The position numbers and the translations under genes are program-made. The notes under the pieces are model-generated. The model was not told the DNA's origin, ran no database searches, and worked only from the letters and a program-made list of their open reading frames with translations. From contig CAMTDV010000012.1 in the NCBI GenBank assembly GCA_947069175.1, positions 36,612,341 to 36,676,340 on the forward strand: a stretch of 64,000 nucleotides of DNA, written 5' to 3'. The DNA comes from Scalesia atractyloides. Its lineage: Eukaryota; Streptophyta; Magnoliopsida; Asterales; Asteraceae. Shown here piece by piece: positions 46,131-57,219 of this stretch (within the stretch, counting starts at the first letter, position 1; every line of letters begins with the position of its first letter).

Positions 46131-46169
46131 GTTGAAAGATAATCCAATGTCCAATGCATGTTTGTTCTC

Positions 46170-47036
46170 AGTTGCTTCTAACAAATAGACAGAACTATGG
46201 CATAGAAGACCTGGTCACACAAATCTTAAAACTATCACTACACTCTTAAAAAAAGGTCTTGTAAGAGGTCTTCCATCAAAACAATTCACCTGTGATGAAC
46301 ATTGTGTTTCCTGTTTAAAAGGTAAACAACATAAAATTCATACAAATCAATTGAAAAGTCCAAAACAAGCTAGTGTTTGCAATTGCAACACATGGACTTG
46401 TTTGGCCCTACAAAAATCATGAGTGTTAAAAAGAAGAGATATTGTCTTGTCATAGTTGATGATTATTCAAGGTTTACATGGACCTACTTCATGCAGTCCA
46501 AAGATGATACTGCAGGTATTTTGAAAAATTTTGTAAAACAAATTGAAAAGCAATTTGACTTGCCAGTAAAAGTATTTAGGAGTGACAATGAGATAGAGTT
46601 CAAAAATAAAGAGTTGGATGATTTCTGTGTGTCAAAAGGGATTGTTGGGCAATACAGCATCCCAAGGACACCAAAACAAAATGGAGTGGTTGAAAGGAAA
46701 AATAGAACTTTGATTGAAGCTGCTAAAACAATGCTTGAAGACTCAGGTTTACCCTTGTTTTTTTGGGCAGAGGCTGTAAACACGGCTTGCTATATACAGA
46801 ATAGAGCTTTAATTAATCCCATGCATCAAAAGACTGCTTATGAAATTCTGTACAAGATTGAATCTCTGATCTCATATTTCAAAATCTTTGGTTGCCCATG
46901 TTTCATTTTGAACTTAAAAATTTCAATTTCAAAATTCGCAGCCAAAGCAGATTGTGATTATTTTATGGGATACTTAGCCACTGCTAAAGCCTATAGAGTT
47001 TTTAATTCAAGGACTAGGTGTGTTGAAGAGACCTGA
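46170..47036 (+). pseudogene. Copia pre-integrase and integrase
   Basis: The HHCC zinc domain (LWHRRPGHTNLKTI, then CVSCLKGKQ) spans about 46195-46330. After a frameshift the 219-codon frame from 46377 contains the catalytic triad: D in HMDLFGP, D in VFRSDNEIEF, E in GVVERKNR, all kept. The following GKLP-like region (NRALINPM, YEILYK) is present. Inserts cDNA into the host genome in active elements. It ends in a stop at 47036. Confidence 0.88.
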
Positions 47037-47039
47037 ACT

Positions 47040-47620
47040 TTCTTCACTAAAAGTCCCAGCAAATCCTGCTGAACTGTTTGATTTAGATAAATTTACATTT
47101 GAAGATGTGTCTATCAAGACTAACAATGTAGGTACACTACAGTCTTCACATCAAGATTATGGATATGACATTATAATTCCACAATTAAAAGTCATTTCAT
47201 CCACCAGAGAAACAAATGTTACTAACAACTATGAAAACTATACCACCTGTTGGATCAACAGTTGTTGATCCTCAAACCTCTGTCAGCTCATCTAGTCAAA
47301 CCCCTAATGACAAAAGTCCATTTTTTGTGAACAAAAGTCAACTCACCTTTACCCTTATACCACCCATACCTCCACCTCCATTCGAAACAGATGTTGGCTC
47401 TTCAAAATTACCAATAGATGTTAGCTCAGATGATTCTCATTTCTACAACCTTCACCTCAAAATGCCATTGTTCCATATAAGGGAGATCTGATCTACCTTA
47501 AAAATCATCCATCTGACCAAATTATTGGCAACATCAATGAAGGGATTCTTACAAGAAGTCTATCCCAAAACATTTATCTTTTTGCTGGTTTTCTATCACT
47601 GACACAACCTGTCAAGTACT
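47040..47620 (+). pseudogene. Copia integrase-RT linker
   Basis: Ser/Pro/Thr-rich low-conservation region in two frames (SSSSQTPNDKSPFFVNKSQ, PPIPPPPFETDVG), ending with IIGNINEGILTRS-like residues that usually precede RT. No catalytic role expected. Confidence 0.6.
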
Positions 47621-47629
47621 AAGAGGCAC

Positions 47630-48870
47630 TAAAAGACAACAGTTGGGTAGAGGTCATGCAAGAAGAGCTCCTACAGTTCAAAATACAACAAGTATGGGAA
47701 CTTGTAACATTGCCTCACGATGTATGTCTCAAAGGCAATAAATAGGTCTTAATAAACAAAACAAATGAATGGGGCATTGTTGTAAAAAAACAAAGCTAGG
47801 CTTGTGGTTCAAGGATATAAACAAGAAGAAGGCATTAAATTATGATGAAACTTTTGCTCCTGTTGCAAGACTGGAGGCCATCAGATTGTTTTTAGCCTTT
47901 GCTGCCAACCACAACATCAAGGTGTATCAAATGGATATCAAGTGTGTATTCCTATATGGCAAGATCAAGTAAGAGGTATATGTATGCCAACCCCTGGTTT
48001 TAAAGATGCTCTTTATCAAGATCATGTTTAGAAGCTAAACAAAGCTTTACATGGCTTGAAACAAGCACCTATAGTCTGGTATGAAATTCTTTCCACTTTT
48101 CTCTTATCCATTGGCTTTATAAGAGGTAAAATTGATAAAAATTTGTTTTTAAAATGGAAAGGAAAGGATTTGATGCTTATCCAAGTTTATGTGGATAACA
48201 TCATCTTTGGATCCACATGCAATGCTATGTGTGAAGAGTTTAGAGACCTCATGACAACATTGTTTTGAAATAAATGGTATGGGTGAACTCCAATGCTTTC
48301 TAGTCTCAAAGTTAAGCAATTCCAAAATGGTACTTTCATTCATCAAAGTAAGTATGTCAAATAACTACTTACCAAATCTGATATGAATGATTGTAAACCA
48401 TGTAGTAACCCATGGCTACATCAAAGCTGGTCACTATTGATGACAAAGATGACTTGGTTGATCAAACTCTTTATAGAATCATGATTGGGCTTTATTGTAC
48501 CTAACTACATCTAGGCCAGATTTCATGTTTGCTCATGTGTTTGTGCCAGATCCCATTCAGCACCTAGGAAGTCAAATCTTATTGTTGTGAAAAGGATATT
48601 CAGATACATAAAAGGTGCTCCCACACTTGGTATCTAGTATCCTGCTAATGGGAATACCGAGCTTTCAGGTTACTCCAATAGTGACTTTGTTGGTTGCCAT
48701 GCCACAAGGAAGTCAACTTTAGGAGGTTTTCACTTTCTAGGCAATTGCTTAGTTTCTTGGCAAAGCAAAAAAACAAGCTAAAGTTTCAACATCAACAGCT
48801 GAGGCTGAGTATGTTGCTGCTGATAAATGTAACCTCTGCTATCCTTATCCACTGTTCAGATCCACTGCTT
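47630..48870 (+). pseudogene. Copia reverse transcriptase and RNase H, degenerate
   Basis: RT: VVQGYKQEEGI-like, NYDETFAPVARLEAIRLFLA and QMDIKCVFLYGKI (47800-47970); LKQAPIVWYE (48055-48085); the active-site box reads YVDN rather than YVDD (about 48188-48199), a loss of one catalytic aspartate. RNase H: about 48590-48840, ending at STSTAEAEYVAADKC. Multiple stops and frameshifts. Not functional. Confidence 0.85.
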
Positions 48871-49200
48871 GGGTAAACCACTGTTTTGCATTATCCACTG
48901 ATATTTATCCTCAGATAGAGTAAAATCACCACTTTTCATGACCACTGTTCTCAACCACTGCTGGTTCCAGCAACGGTTTTCCTAAAAAATGTCATCCATT
49001 ATCCATCAAAGGTTACACATGGACAGATGATTAGCCATTAGACCTTTGAAACCACTGCCACGTTGCATTCACTTTTTCCTTTATATATCACTGTTCCATC
49101 CAAACTAAGCTTTTTACTTGCCGTCTCGAATTCAAAATTCTCAAAAGCGGTTTTCATTATTCTCATCTTCTTTACTTCTTATCAATATCATCTCTGATCA
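48846..49200 (+). other. Spacer between RNase H and ORF3 with recurrent CCACTG words
   Basis: CCACTG occurs at least eight times between 48846 and 49065 at irregular spacing. Ends in a TC-rich leader with TTTATATATCAC (49080) just before the ORF3 ATG, which could be a subgenomic promoter. Inference only. Confidence 0.4.
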
Positions 49201-50357
49201 TGGCTCTAAACATCAAACTCCCAAATAATTACCTCCCTATCTTCGAGAAATCCAACAATAATACTTCATTCCATCCAATCATCGATGTTCTAACATCCTC
49301 TAAATACAAAAACATCATGCTTGCAAATGCCCCAATTTATGTGGATACACTCCGACAGTTCTAGGCAAATGCCAAACTTGACTCTCAAAAGAATAAGCCA
49401 TATGTTATCACTTCCAAGATTGGAGAATCCCTTGTTTAAATTTCCCAATCTTCAATTTCCACAACATTTGGTCTGAATGTCCTGGATGGTAAAACTTCTT
49501 TTGGTAAGCAATAACTACATGTTGAGTTTCTCGAACGTGGGTATGAAGGTCAAGTAACTAGTGTTACTATTTACAAACCAAATTTTCCTGCGGAAATGAG
49601 ATAATTTTTTCAATACCTTACTCACATGTCTTTCAGCAAAGACCACCTCATTTAATGAGATTCCAAAAAATATTCAGTATCTTGGATATGCAATTTTAAC
49701 AAAATCTGATTTCAATCTATCCCAGGTATTGTTTATAGACTTGGTGGTAAATTATAATAAAATTTCAAAAATAAAGCTTTTCTTTTGTATCATGTACTCT
49801 TGAGCCATTATCTATAAAAACAAGTTATAGAACGTGGGTATGAAGGTCAATTAACTAGTATTACTATTTATAAACCAAATTTTCCTGCTGAAATTAGATA
49901 ATTTTTTCAATACCTTACTCATATGTCTTTCAGCAAAGATCACCTCATTTAATGAGATTCCAAAAATATTAAGTATCTTAGATATGCAATTTTAACAAAA
50001 TCTGATTTCAATCTATCCCAGTTATTGTTTATGGACTTGGTGGCAAATTATTATAAAATTTAAAAAAATAAAGCTTTTCTTTTGTACTATATAGTCTTGA
50101 GCTATTATCTATAAAAACAAGTTACATAAAAAGATTTTAAACTAGGTGTTGTTTTTTAGATGAAGAGTCTTACAACTGAAACTTTTATAAGAAAAAAAAT
50201 ATGGAGTCAAAGGTTTCTAAAACAAAAGCAAAGGGGGATGAGAAAAAATTTGAATGAGTCCATATCACAAGCTTAAACCTCTGTTGCTGAGCCTATTGCT
50301 CCTGGTGATCATAACACCACAATCGTGTTGTGCAACCCCCACCAGAAAAATCCAAAA
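49201..50357 (+). pseudogene. Third ORF of the Copia element (post-pol, env-position protein)
   Basis: ATG at about 49200 begins MALNIKLPNNYLPIFEKSNN, continuing with DVLTSSKYKNIMLANAPIYV. I recognise this as a protein commonly found after pol in Asteraceae Copia elements, function unknown. Stops appear after TLRQF and later. A segment of about 295 bp is tandemly duplicated (49532-49827 and 49828-50122). A Pro/Thr-rich tail continues to 50357, where the Tekay-like LTR is inserted. Confidence 0.65.
49532..50122 (+). repeat. Tandem duplication of about 295 bp in ORF3
   Basis: GAACGTGGGTATGAAGGTCA begins both copies (about 49532 and 49828), and both end TATCTATAAAAACAAGTTA. About 93 percent identical by eye, arranged head-to-tail without spacer. 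Both carry the same in-frame stops, so they probably arose after the ORF decayed. Confidence 0.9.
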
Positions 50358-53300
50358 TGTAACACTTCGTAAAATCCTGTCCAAGAATATAGTGACAAGT
50401 GTCATTTCTTTTTATAATAAGTCTATTAAGGACTAATAAGGACTAAAGGTGTCAACATGCTTAAACTAAGCCTCTAAGTGACTCTCTGGTGTCAACATGC
50501 ATAAACCAAGCCTCTGAGTGACCATTAGTGTCAACATGCTTAAACTTAGCCTCTGAGTGACCATTAGTGTCAACATGCTTAAACTTAGCCTCTGAGTGAC
50601 CATTTGTGTCAACATGCTAAAACTTAGCCTCTGAGTGACCTTTAGCGTCAACATGCTTACACTGAGCCTCTGAGTGATCCTTTATGAAGTCCTAACTCTC
50701 ATCTGAGCCACTAGTTAGACGAGAGGGACTACTTCTATAAATATGTTGAAGTTGGACAATGGAGGGGTTAAAAGTTTCAACATGTTAATTTATACATCTG
50801 AGTGACCTTTTAACCAACCGAGAGCTTGACAATGTCCGGGCATACTCCCGGGTACGCCAAGTATTGGCTACGGAGGGCTAATTATGCTTATAAAGGTGTT
50901 TTAGAGGTTTAATAAGTTGAGGGGCTAAATGTGGCAAGTTTTGAAAGTTCCCAGGAGGCGCTCGCGGCCCGCGAGAGACACTGGCGGGGTCTCTCACGGG
51001 GCGTGAGGGGACTGTGTTTGTAGAAAAATTTGTTTGGCCTCCACACATATTGCCAAAAACCATTTGATTCGAAACTAGTGACTTCCAAACTGTTATGCCA
51101 CGTTTTAGGACACTTGTAAGCTCCTTCTAACACTCCCTAACACCTGGCATCACCTACTTCAAGCTCCCCAACTATAAATAGGTGCATTAGTTCACCACTT
51201 GAACTTGCACCATTCTCATTTATCACTCTATTTCCCTCCTCTGAAAGTTCATAACTGAAAGGAGCATCCAACTTAGTTCTATTTCATCCTAGGAATCAGT
51301 TGTAAGTGTTCCTTGCTCTTGCATTTTCATTTAAAGGATTTATAGCCAAAAGTCAAGCGTTTTACAAAAACGGGCCATTATGGTCTAGCCATTGTTCGTA
51401 ACGAACATGGCTAAGTGATCGTAATAAGGTAGGTGTTAATCCGTATAAAGGGGACATCCTAAAGACCAGTTCTAGGGTCGGTTCGCATCCAAAAGTCGCA
51501 AAGTTTGACTTCTGCTTTGACTTTCGATTCTGACCTGATTTAGATTAGTTAGCTACTGATCTAAAGTCGCATTATGATCGTAATATGATGTAGCATAACC
51601 CTGTGAGGTTATATTACATGATCATAATCAAAATCTGAGTTTATGCACAGGTTCCGTTATTATGCCATTTTGACTAAAATGCTTTTTTACATAAAATAAG
51701 GTTTAATTGATAACGAACTTGAAAATGAATTTCCTACTGATGTAGTATCATAAGTAAGATTATTTGGGATATCAAGTCAGATTATATACTGAGTTTACGT
51801 AAAAGTTCTTATATCATGTCGACAAATGACGTAAAGCCCTTGTGGCACATAAAATGGTTTTAAACCTACTTTTTCATATCAAGTCTTTTACCTACTGATA
51901 TGTTATATTAAATAACATAACTAAAATAATTAAAGTTGATCTTAACGTCAGTTTTACTAAACTTCGCACAAATCGTCATTTTACAACATAAACACCGTTT
52001 AGGCGTATAGTATGGTTTTAAACTATATTAATCAACCAAGACTTGTTACCTACTGATTTTTAAAACTTATTTAAAATATTTTTACAGTAGGTACATGATG
52101 TAAACTCAGAATCCCAAATAAATTATAAAACTATGTGTAAAATGACCAAAATTCCCCTACGATGCATAGTTTGGTCATAAATGATAAATTACACATATAA
52201 ACAAAATCTTACTTATATTATATCATAAATTAAATGTTTTTCCAGAATACTTATGATCATAACATCAAAATATATTCAAGTTCCTTTTATACGGTATAAA
52301 ATTACCAAAATGCCCTTATGAGGCATAAATTTGTTTTAAAACCTTAACGGGCATGTAAGTTGATATCATACTGATATTACAACTTATTTAAAGTATATGG
52401 CATATAGAACTTGTCCATGACTTACCCGGTTACCCGATATCGCTTTTATGCATACGGTTAAGTGTATGTAACTAGTTTACAGAAATTAACCGAAACGGGT
52501 TTAACCTTATCATTTTAGTATCAAAATCCAGAATGCTTATGGTTTACCCATATTATACAAGTTATAGTACTTGTTGGGTTTAAACTACATTCTATCTAGT
52601 CATCGCTTAATCTAGCGTATTATACGTTTTGATCATGTACGCTAGTCGGTCTAAGTCTATGACTTAATTAAGAACGTTAGCATTTTAATTGGTTAGCTTA
52701 TGCCATAACCCAGACTAGAGCCTTCCCACTAAATGCTATCTACACTTATTTCATTTTGAATACGGCTGAGATATTAAATCTTGCATTTTAATCAATGTTA
52801 GCTCAGGTAAGTACTCTCGACTTATTTTCCCTGTACGAGCTTGGGTTTTTACGGTAAATTATTACCGCTTGGTCGGAAATGGGATCAATCGAATGCTGGA
52901 CTGTGGCTAGTAAATCCGCATATTCCGTTTTAGTCAGTTTTGTTTGATAACTTAAACATTGGGGGTTAACGACGGTGTCCTAGATATCCTCGGCTCATTA
53001 CATTAGTTAATGGCCACGACCAAAGCGCGGGGTGTAGGCATACACCTGACAGATGCTCATACTAAATTATTTTTACCCACTAGTTGGGGATAACTCCTTC
53101 GTGGGTTCTTAAGTGGTGTGTACATTAATCATGTCTCAGTCTTTGTACTAGGACCCATATATATGGACAAACATGTGAATCTGTTAACAAGGTTACAAGG
53201 CTGACTTTCCTAAGTTATAAAAGATTTCTCATGCCTTGTGCACTTAAATCCATTTTCAAAATGAATCAGTTGGGTGTATTTACCAGGGAAAGCTGACATA

Positions 53301-53623
53301 TTTTCAAAAGACTAAGCTTGCAGGTACAATACGAAATAGGCTGGAAGCTGCTCGGTAGTGATATAAGAGGATCTTGCAAATCCTTAGATCTGCCCAAAGT
53401 CTGTTATACACTTTTTGCACACTTTACAATCCGCCTGTGGATCTTCTATTACAAGCCGTCTGTATAACTATTTTTTGTACCTTGAACATTTGGTTTGTAA
53501 TAGTAGTTTAAACTCCAAGACTTCCGCTATGCTGTGTTTAATTGACTATGATGATATCAACTTACGTCACGATATTCCCCACCCGGGCCCACCAGTGTTT
53601 GGTTGTAAATACGGGGTGTGACA
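50358..53623 (+). repeat. 5' LTR of the Tekay-like element, 3266 bp
   Basis: TGTAACACTTCG to GGGGTGTGACA. Holds six 39-bp repeats (50451-50690), a GC-rich CTCGCGGCCCGCGAG palindromic stretch (50961-50976) and a TATA box (ACTATAAATAGG, about 51171-51182). Lacks about 170 bp present in the 3' LTR (58281-58448). No coding region; ORFs on either strand are spurious. Confidence 0.92.
50451..50690 (+). repeat. 39-bp tandem repeat in LTR U3, six units
   Basis: GTCAACATGC begins units at 50451, 50491, 50530, 50569, 50608 and 50647; the rest is CTTAAACTTAGCCTCTGAGT plus a variable GACC.TT. The 3' LTR has five units (from 57303) and the inverted copy about six (62890-63130). Confidence 0.92.
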
Positions 53624-53626
53624 GGT

Positions 53627-53639
53627 TGGTATTAGAGCC
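53627..53639 (+). promoter_or_regulatory. Primer-binding site (initiator tRNA-Met)
   Basis: TGGTATTAGAGCC three bases after the LTR end, one mismatch from the usual plant TGGTATCAGAGC complementary to initiator methionine tRNA. Primes minus-strand cDNA synthesis. Confidence 0.88.
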
Positions 53640-53793
53640 AATGGTTGAGAGAATTAAACACTAGCCTTCTTGTGTTTAATCTCAAACTTACATAAAAGCA
53701 CATTCCTTAGACTTCCGAGTCTAGGCTTTGACCTAAGATTACTCATCTCATTATTAAGTTATTATTATAGTTTTGACCTGATTTTAACAGGAA

Positions 53794-54839
53794 ATGCCGC
53801 CAAGAGTACGAGGAAGAGGTAAAGGACCTATGAGGGGAGGACCATTTGGACATATCCATTCACAACCCTATCACTCGAATCCTTATGAGGATTCGGGGGA
53901 TTCCTGGCCACTAGCAAGACATTCACCTACTCACACACAAAACTCATACCACTCATATCATTCTCACCAATCACACCATTCTCATCACTCTCATCATTCT
54001 ATATCATGATGAGTTTAACCCTAAACATTACTTCAACACACTTCGGCTGATCATAATCAGTTGGATCAACCCAACCCAATGGACGAGGACTCCGATCCAG
54101 AGATGCTGCGGTCAGGATCGCAAGCACATGCCATCAAAATCTCTAGCGATTCAACTCCTATTCAAGATACCAAGGTCCTAATGAATAGGACCAATATTGG
54201 AACCAATTCACTTTTGCTAACACTCCTTCACACCACTCCCCAACACCTCCTATACAAGAAGATGTTCATATGGAACCGGTGGAACAATATCAGGCGCCAC
54301 CTGAGCCACCAAGGAGGAAACGTGGAACACGTATGTCGGTACGTGCGGGTCAACGGTCGGGTTTGCTGCCACCATTGCCCAAACCTTACCTTATCATTCA
54401 CGAGGACCCACAAATGGGTGGACCCTCCAATACTTCACCTGGGGTGGAACCAACACCATCACCTGTGGTTCAACCACCACCATCGGATTATAATAACCCT
54501 ATCCCTACGTATCCAGATACATCTGGATATGATCCTTTTAACCTATCTACGCCGGTAAATTACCAGGCACTATCGCACGACCCTTATATGCAAGCGGTCA
54601 TGCATAATGCACTTTACCCATCTCCTTTCCCACCTGCTTATCCGCCTGCTGGATACCCAAGTTACGGGTACCAGTATCCTGTTATACCTCAACCACAACC
54701 TCCGCTGCCTCTTGAGGCCATTAATGAGGCCTTGGAGCGTATGAAGGAAATGCAACAACAAACGGAGAAGACGGAGAAGAAGATGAATAAGTTCCTCAAG
54801 AAGCTCTCCAAGTTGGTTAAGGGAAAGAAGGACGAGTGA
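53794..54839 (+). pseudogene. Leader ORF of the Tekay-like element, Pro/His-rich protein
   Basis: ATG at 53794 starts MPPRVRGRGKGPMRGGP, then a His/Ser-rich stretch ending in HSHHSHHSHHSIS (stop at 54009). Later frames (54061 and 54270-54839) carry the acidic MDEDSDPEML block, basic PPRRKRGTRMSVRAGQR, a Pro/Tyr-rich middle, and a C-terminal coiled coil (EALERMKEMQQQTEKTEKK) ending KLVKGKKDE. No capsid or zinc-knuckle motif, so this is not a standard gag. I have seen such ORFs upstream of gag-pol in Asteraceae elements; function unknown. Two frameshifts at least. Confidence 0.6.
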
Positions 54840-54959
54840 AGTCTCTTCTATTATTATGTTATTTCTCTAGTCCCTGCATGGACAAGTTATTTTTTTTAGT
54901 CCTTGCATGGACTATTAGTTTTATTTATTTTTTTCTAGTATTGTAATTTCTTATTGGCA

Positions 54960-57216
54960 TTTAATGAAATATTTTGGAATTTTTATATATATATTTCGGT
55001 GCATCCTAGAATTGCTAAGACAAGAGAAGCTTATTGCTAAGTTCTCTAAGTGCAAATTTTGGCTTAGAGAAGTCCAATTTCTTGGACATGTTGTAAGTGA
55101 GCATGGTATCCAAGTGGATCCCGCCAAAATAGAAGCCATAATGAACTGGGAAGTACCCAAAACGCCATCAGAGATTCGTAGCTTCTTAGGATTGGCTGGT
55201 AATTATAGGAGGTTCATTGAGAACTTTTCGAGGATAGCCACTCCTTTAACTACCTTGACCCGTAAGAATGTCAAATTTGACTAGGGTCCAAAACAACAAG
55301 AATCTTTTGAGGTTCTAAAACACAAGTTGAGCAATGCTCCTGTGTTATCTCTACCTGAGGGTGTTGAGGATTTTGTCGTTTATTGTGATGTCTCACACAC
55401 TGGCATGGGCTGTGTGCTTATGCAAAAAGGCAAAGTGATTGCTTATGCATCACGACAATTATGGGTGCACGAAAGGAATTACACCACCCATGACTTGGAA
55501 TTGGGTGTCGTTGTATTTGCACTTAAGTTGTGGAGACATTACTTATATGGCAAGAAGTGTATTATATACACCGACCATAAGAGTCTCCAATATTTGTTCA
55601 ATCAAAAGGATTTGAACATGCGACAACGCCGTTGGATGGAGACACTTAATGATTATGATTGCGAAATTCGCTATCATCCTTGCAAAGCAAATGTCGTTGC
55701 TGATGCCTTAAGTCGCAAAGAAAGGGTTAAGCCTATTAGGATTAACACCAAGAGCATTGAGCTCAAAAATAACTTGAATGAAAAGCTATTAGATGCGCAA
55801 AAGCGAGCCCTATTAGAGGCTAATATTCCTAGTGAAGAATTAGGCGAAACTGTTGATCATTTAATGCCTAGAAAAGATGGAATCCATAGATACAATGGCA
55901 GAATCTGGGTTCCAATCTTTGGAGGACTTAGAGATCTAATCCTCCAAGAAGCGCATAATTCAAGATACTCAGTTCACCCGGGTGGTGACAAGATGCATCA
56001 AGATTTGAAAAAGAATTATTGGTGGATGGGTTTGAAGAAATCCATAGCCACTTATGTAGCTAAGTGTCTGACGTGTTCGCAAGTTAAGGGGCCGAACATC
56101 ACAAACCGTCAGGACTTCTACAAGAACTTGAAATTCCCACTTGGAAATGGGAAATGGTAACCATGGATTTGATTACCAAGTTACCTAAGACCAAATGTGA
56201 TAATGACACGATTTGGGTCATTGTGGATAGACTGACTAAGTCAGTGCATTTCTTTCCAATTAAAGAGACTTATAATTCTGACAAATTGGCTAAGTTGTAC
56301 ATGGACAAGATTGTGTCCCTACATGGTGTGTGCCAGTATCTATTGTATCTGATAGGGATACTAGATATGTATCTCAATTTTGGGCACAAGATTAAACTTT
56401 AGTACGGCTTACCACCCGTAGACGGATGGACAAAGTGAGCGTAATATTCAGACTTTGGAGGACATGCTTAGAGCATGTGTGATTAATTTAGGTGGAAGTT
56501 GGGATGACCACTTACTCCTAACAGAATTCTCCTATAATAATAGTTATCATACGAGCATCAAGGCTGCTCCTTTTGAGGCCTTGTATGGGAGACAATGTCG
56601 GACGCTCGTGTGCTGGGCCGAAGTTGGGGAAGCTCAACTATTAGGACCGGAGATTGTCCTGGAGACCATGGATAAGATTGTGCAAATCCATGATCGTCTC
56701 AAAGTTGTCCGTGATAGGCAGAAGAGCTATGCTGACAAGAGGCGTAAACCTCTTAAGTTCCAAATATGGGACAAAGTCATGTTGAAGGTATCACCTTGGA
56801 AAGGTGTAATGCGATTTGGAAAGAAGGGCAACTTAAGCCCAAGATATATTGGACCATTCGAGATAATCGAACGTGTCGGCACTGTAGCTTATAAGGTTAA
56901 GCTGCCAGAGGAGCTTAGTGGGATTCATGATGTATTCCACATCTGTAATCTTAAGAAATGTCTAGCCGATGAGTCGCTAGCAATGTCACATCATGATGTG
57001 CAAATTGATGAAAACCTGAGGTTCGTTGAGAAACCGATTTCGATCGAGGATCGACAGGTTAAGAAGCTCTGGAATAAAAAGATACCAATAGTAAAGGTTA
57101 AGTGGGATGCCCTAAGAGGCCCGAGTATACATGGGAGGCTGAGTCCGCTATGCGAAAAAAATACCCCCATCTTTTTGAATAAAATCTCGAGGTCGATATT
57201 TCTTTTAAGGGGGTGA
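54960..57216 (+). pseudogene. Partial pol of the Tekay-like element: RT end, RNase H, integrase, chromodomain
   Basis: Begins in the RT thumb/connection (KFSKCKFWLREVQFLGHVVS; IRSFLGLAGNYRRFIENFSR), with a TAG at 55282. RNase H: VVYCDVSHTGMGCVLMQ, IIYTDHKSLQYLFNQKDLNM, ADALSRKE. Integrase: HHCC (HNSRYSVHPGGDKMH ... CLTCSQVK), VTMDLITKLP at 56153, SDRDTRY (frameshifted, about 56350), HP..DGQSERNIQTLEDMLR. C-terminal module GPFEIIERVGTVAYKVKLP and chromodomain FVEKPISIEDRQVKKL ... IPIVKVKW. At least three frameshifts plus loss of the RT active site: not functional. Confidence 0.9.
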
Positions 57217-57219
57217 GGA

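Larger units (their letters stand above)
37147..50357 (+). mobile_element. Sirevirus-like Ty1/Copia retrotransposon with extra 3' ORF, nested insertions inside and after
   Basis: Plus-strand domain order: gag, protease, pre-integrase/integrase, RT, RNase H, then a third ORF. The integrase-before-RT order gives Copia. The long gag with zinc knuckle and coiled coil, plus a post-pol ORF, suggest the Sirevirus lineage (inference). It is interrupted in gag by solo LTRs (37872-43519, including its duplication) and in ORF3 by a Tekay-like element from 50358. Stops and frameshifts occur in every domain. Its own LTRs are not delimited. Confidence 0.8.

Noticed and set aside
50466..50654. Minus-strand ORF with repeated MLT.MVTQRLSLS peptides
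   Set aside because: It is just the 39-bp LTR repeat translated; present in non-coding U3.
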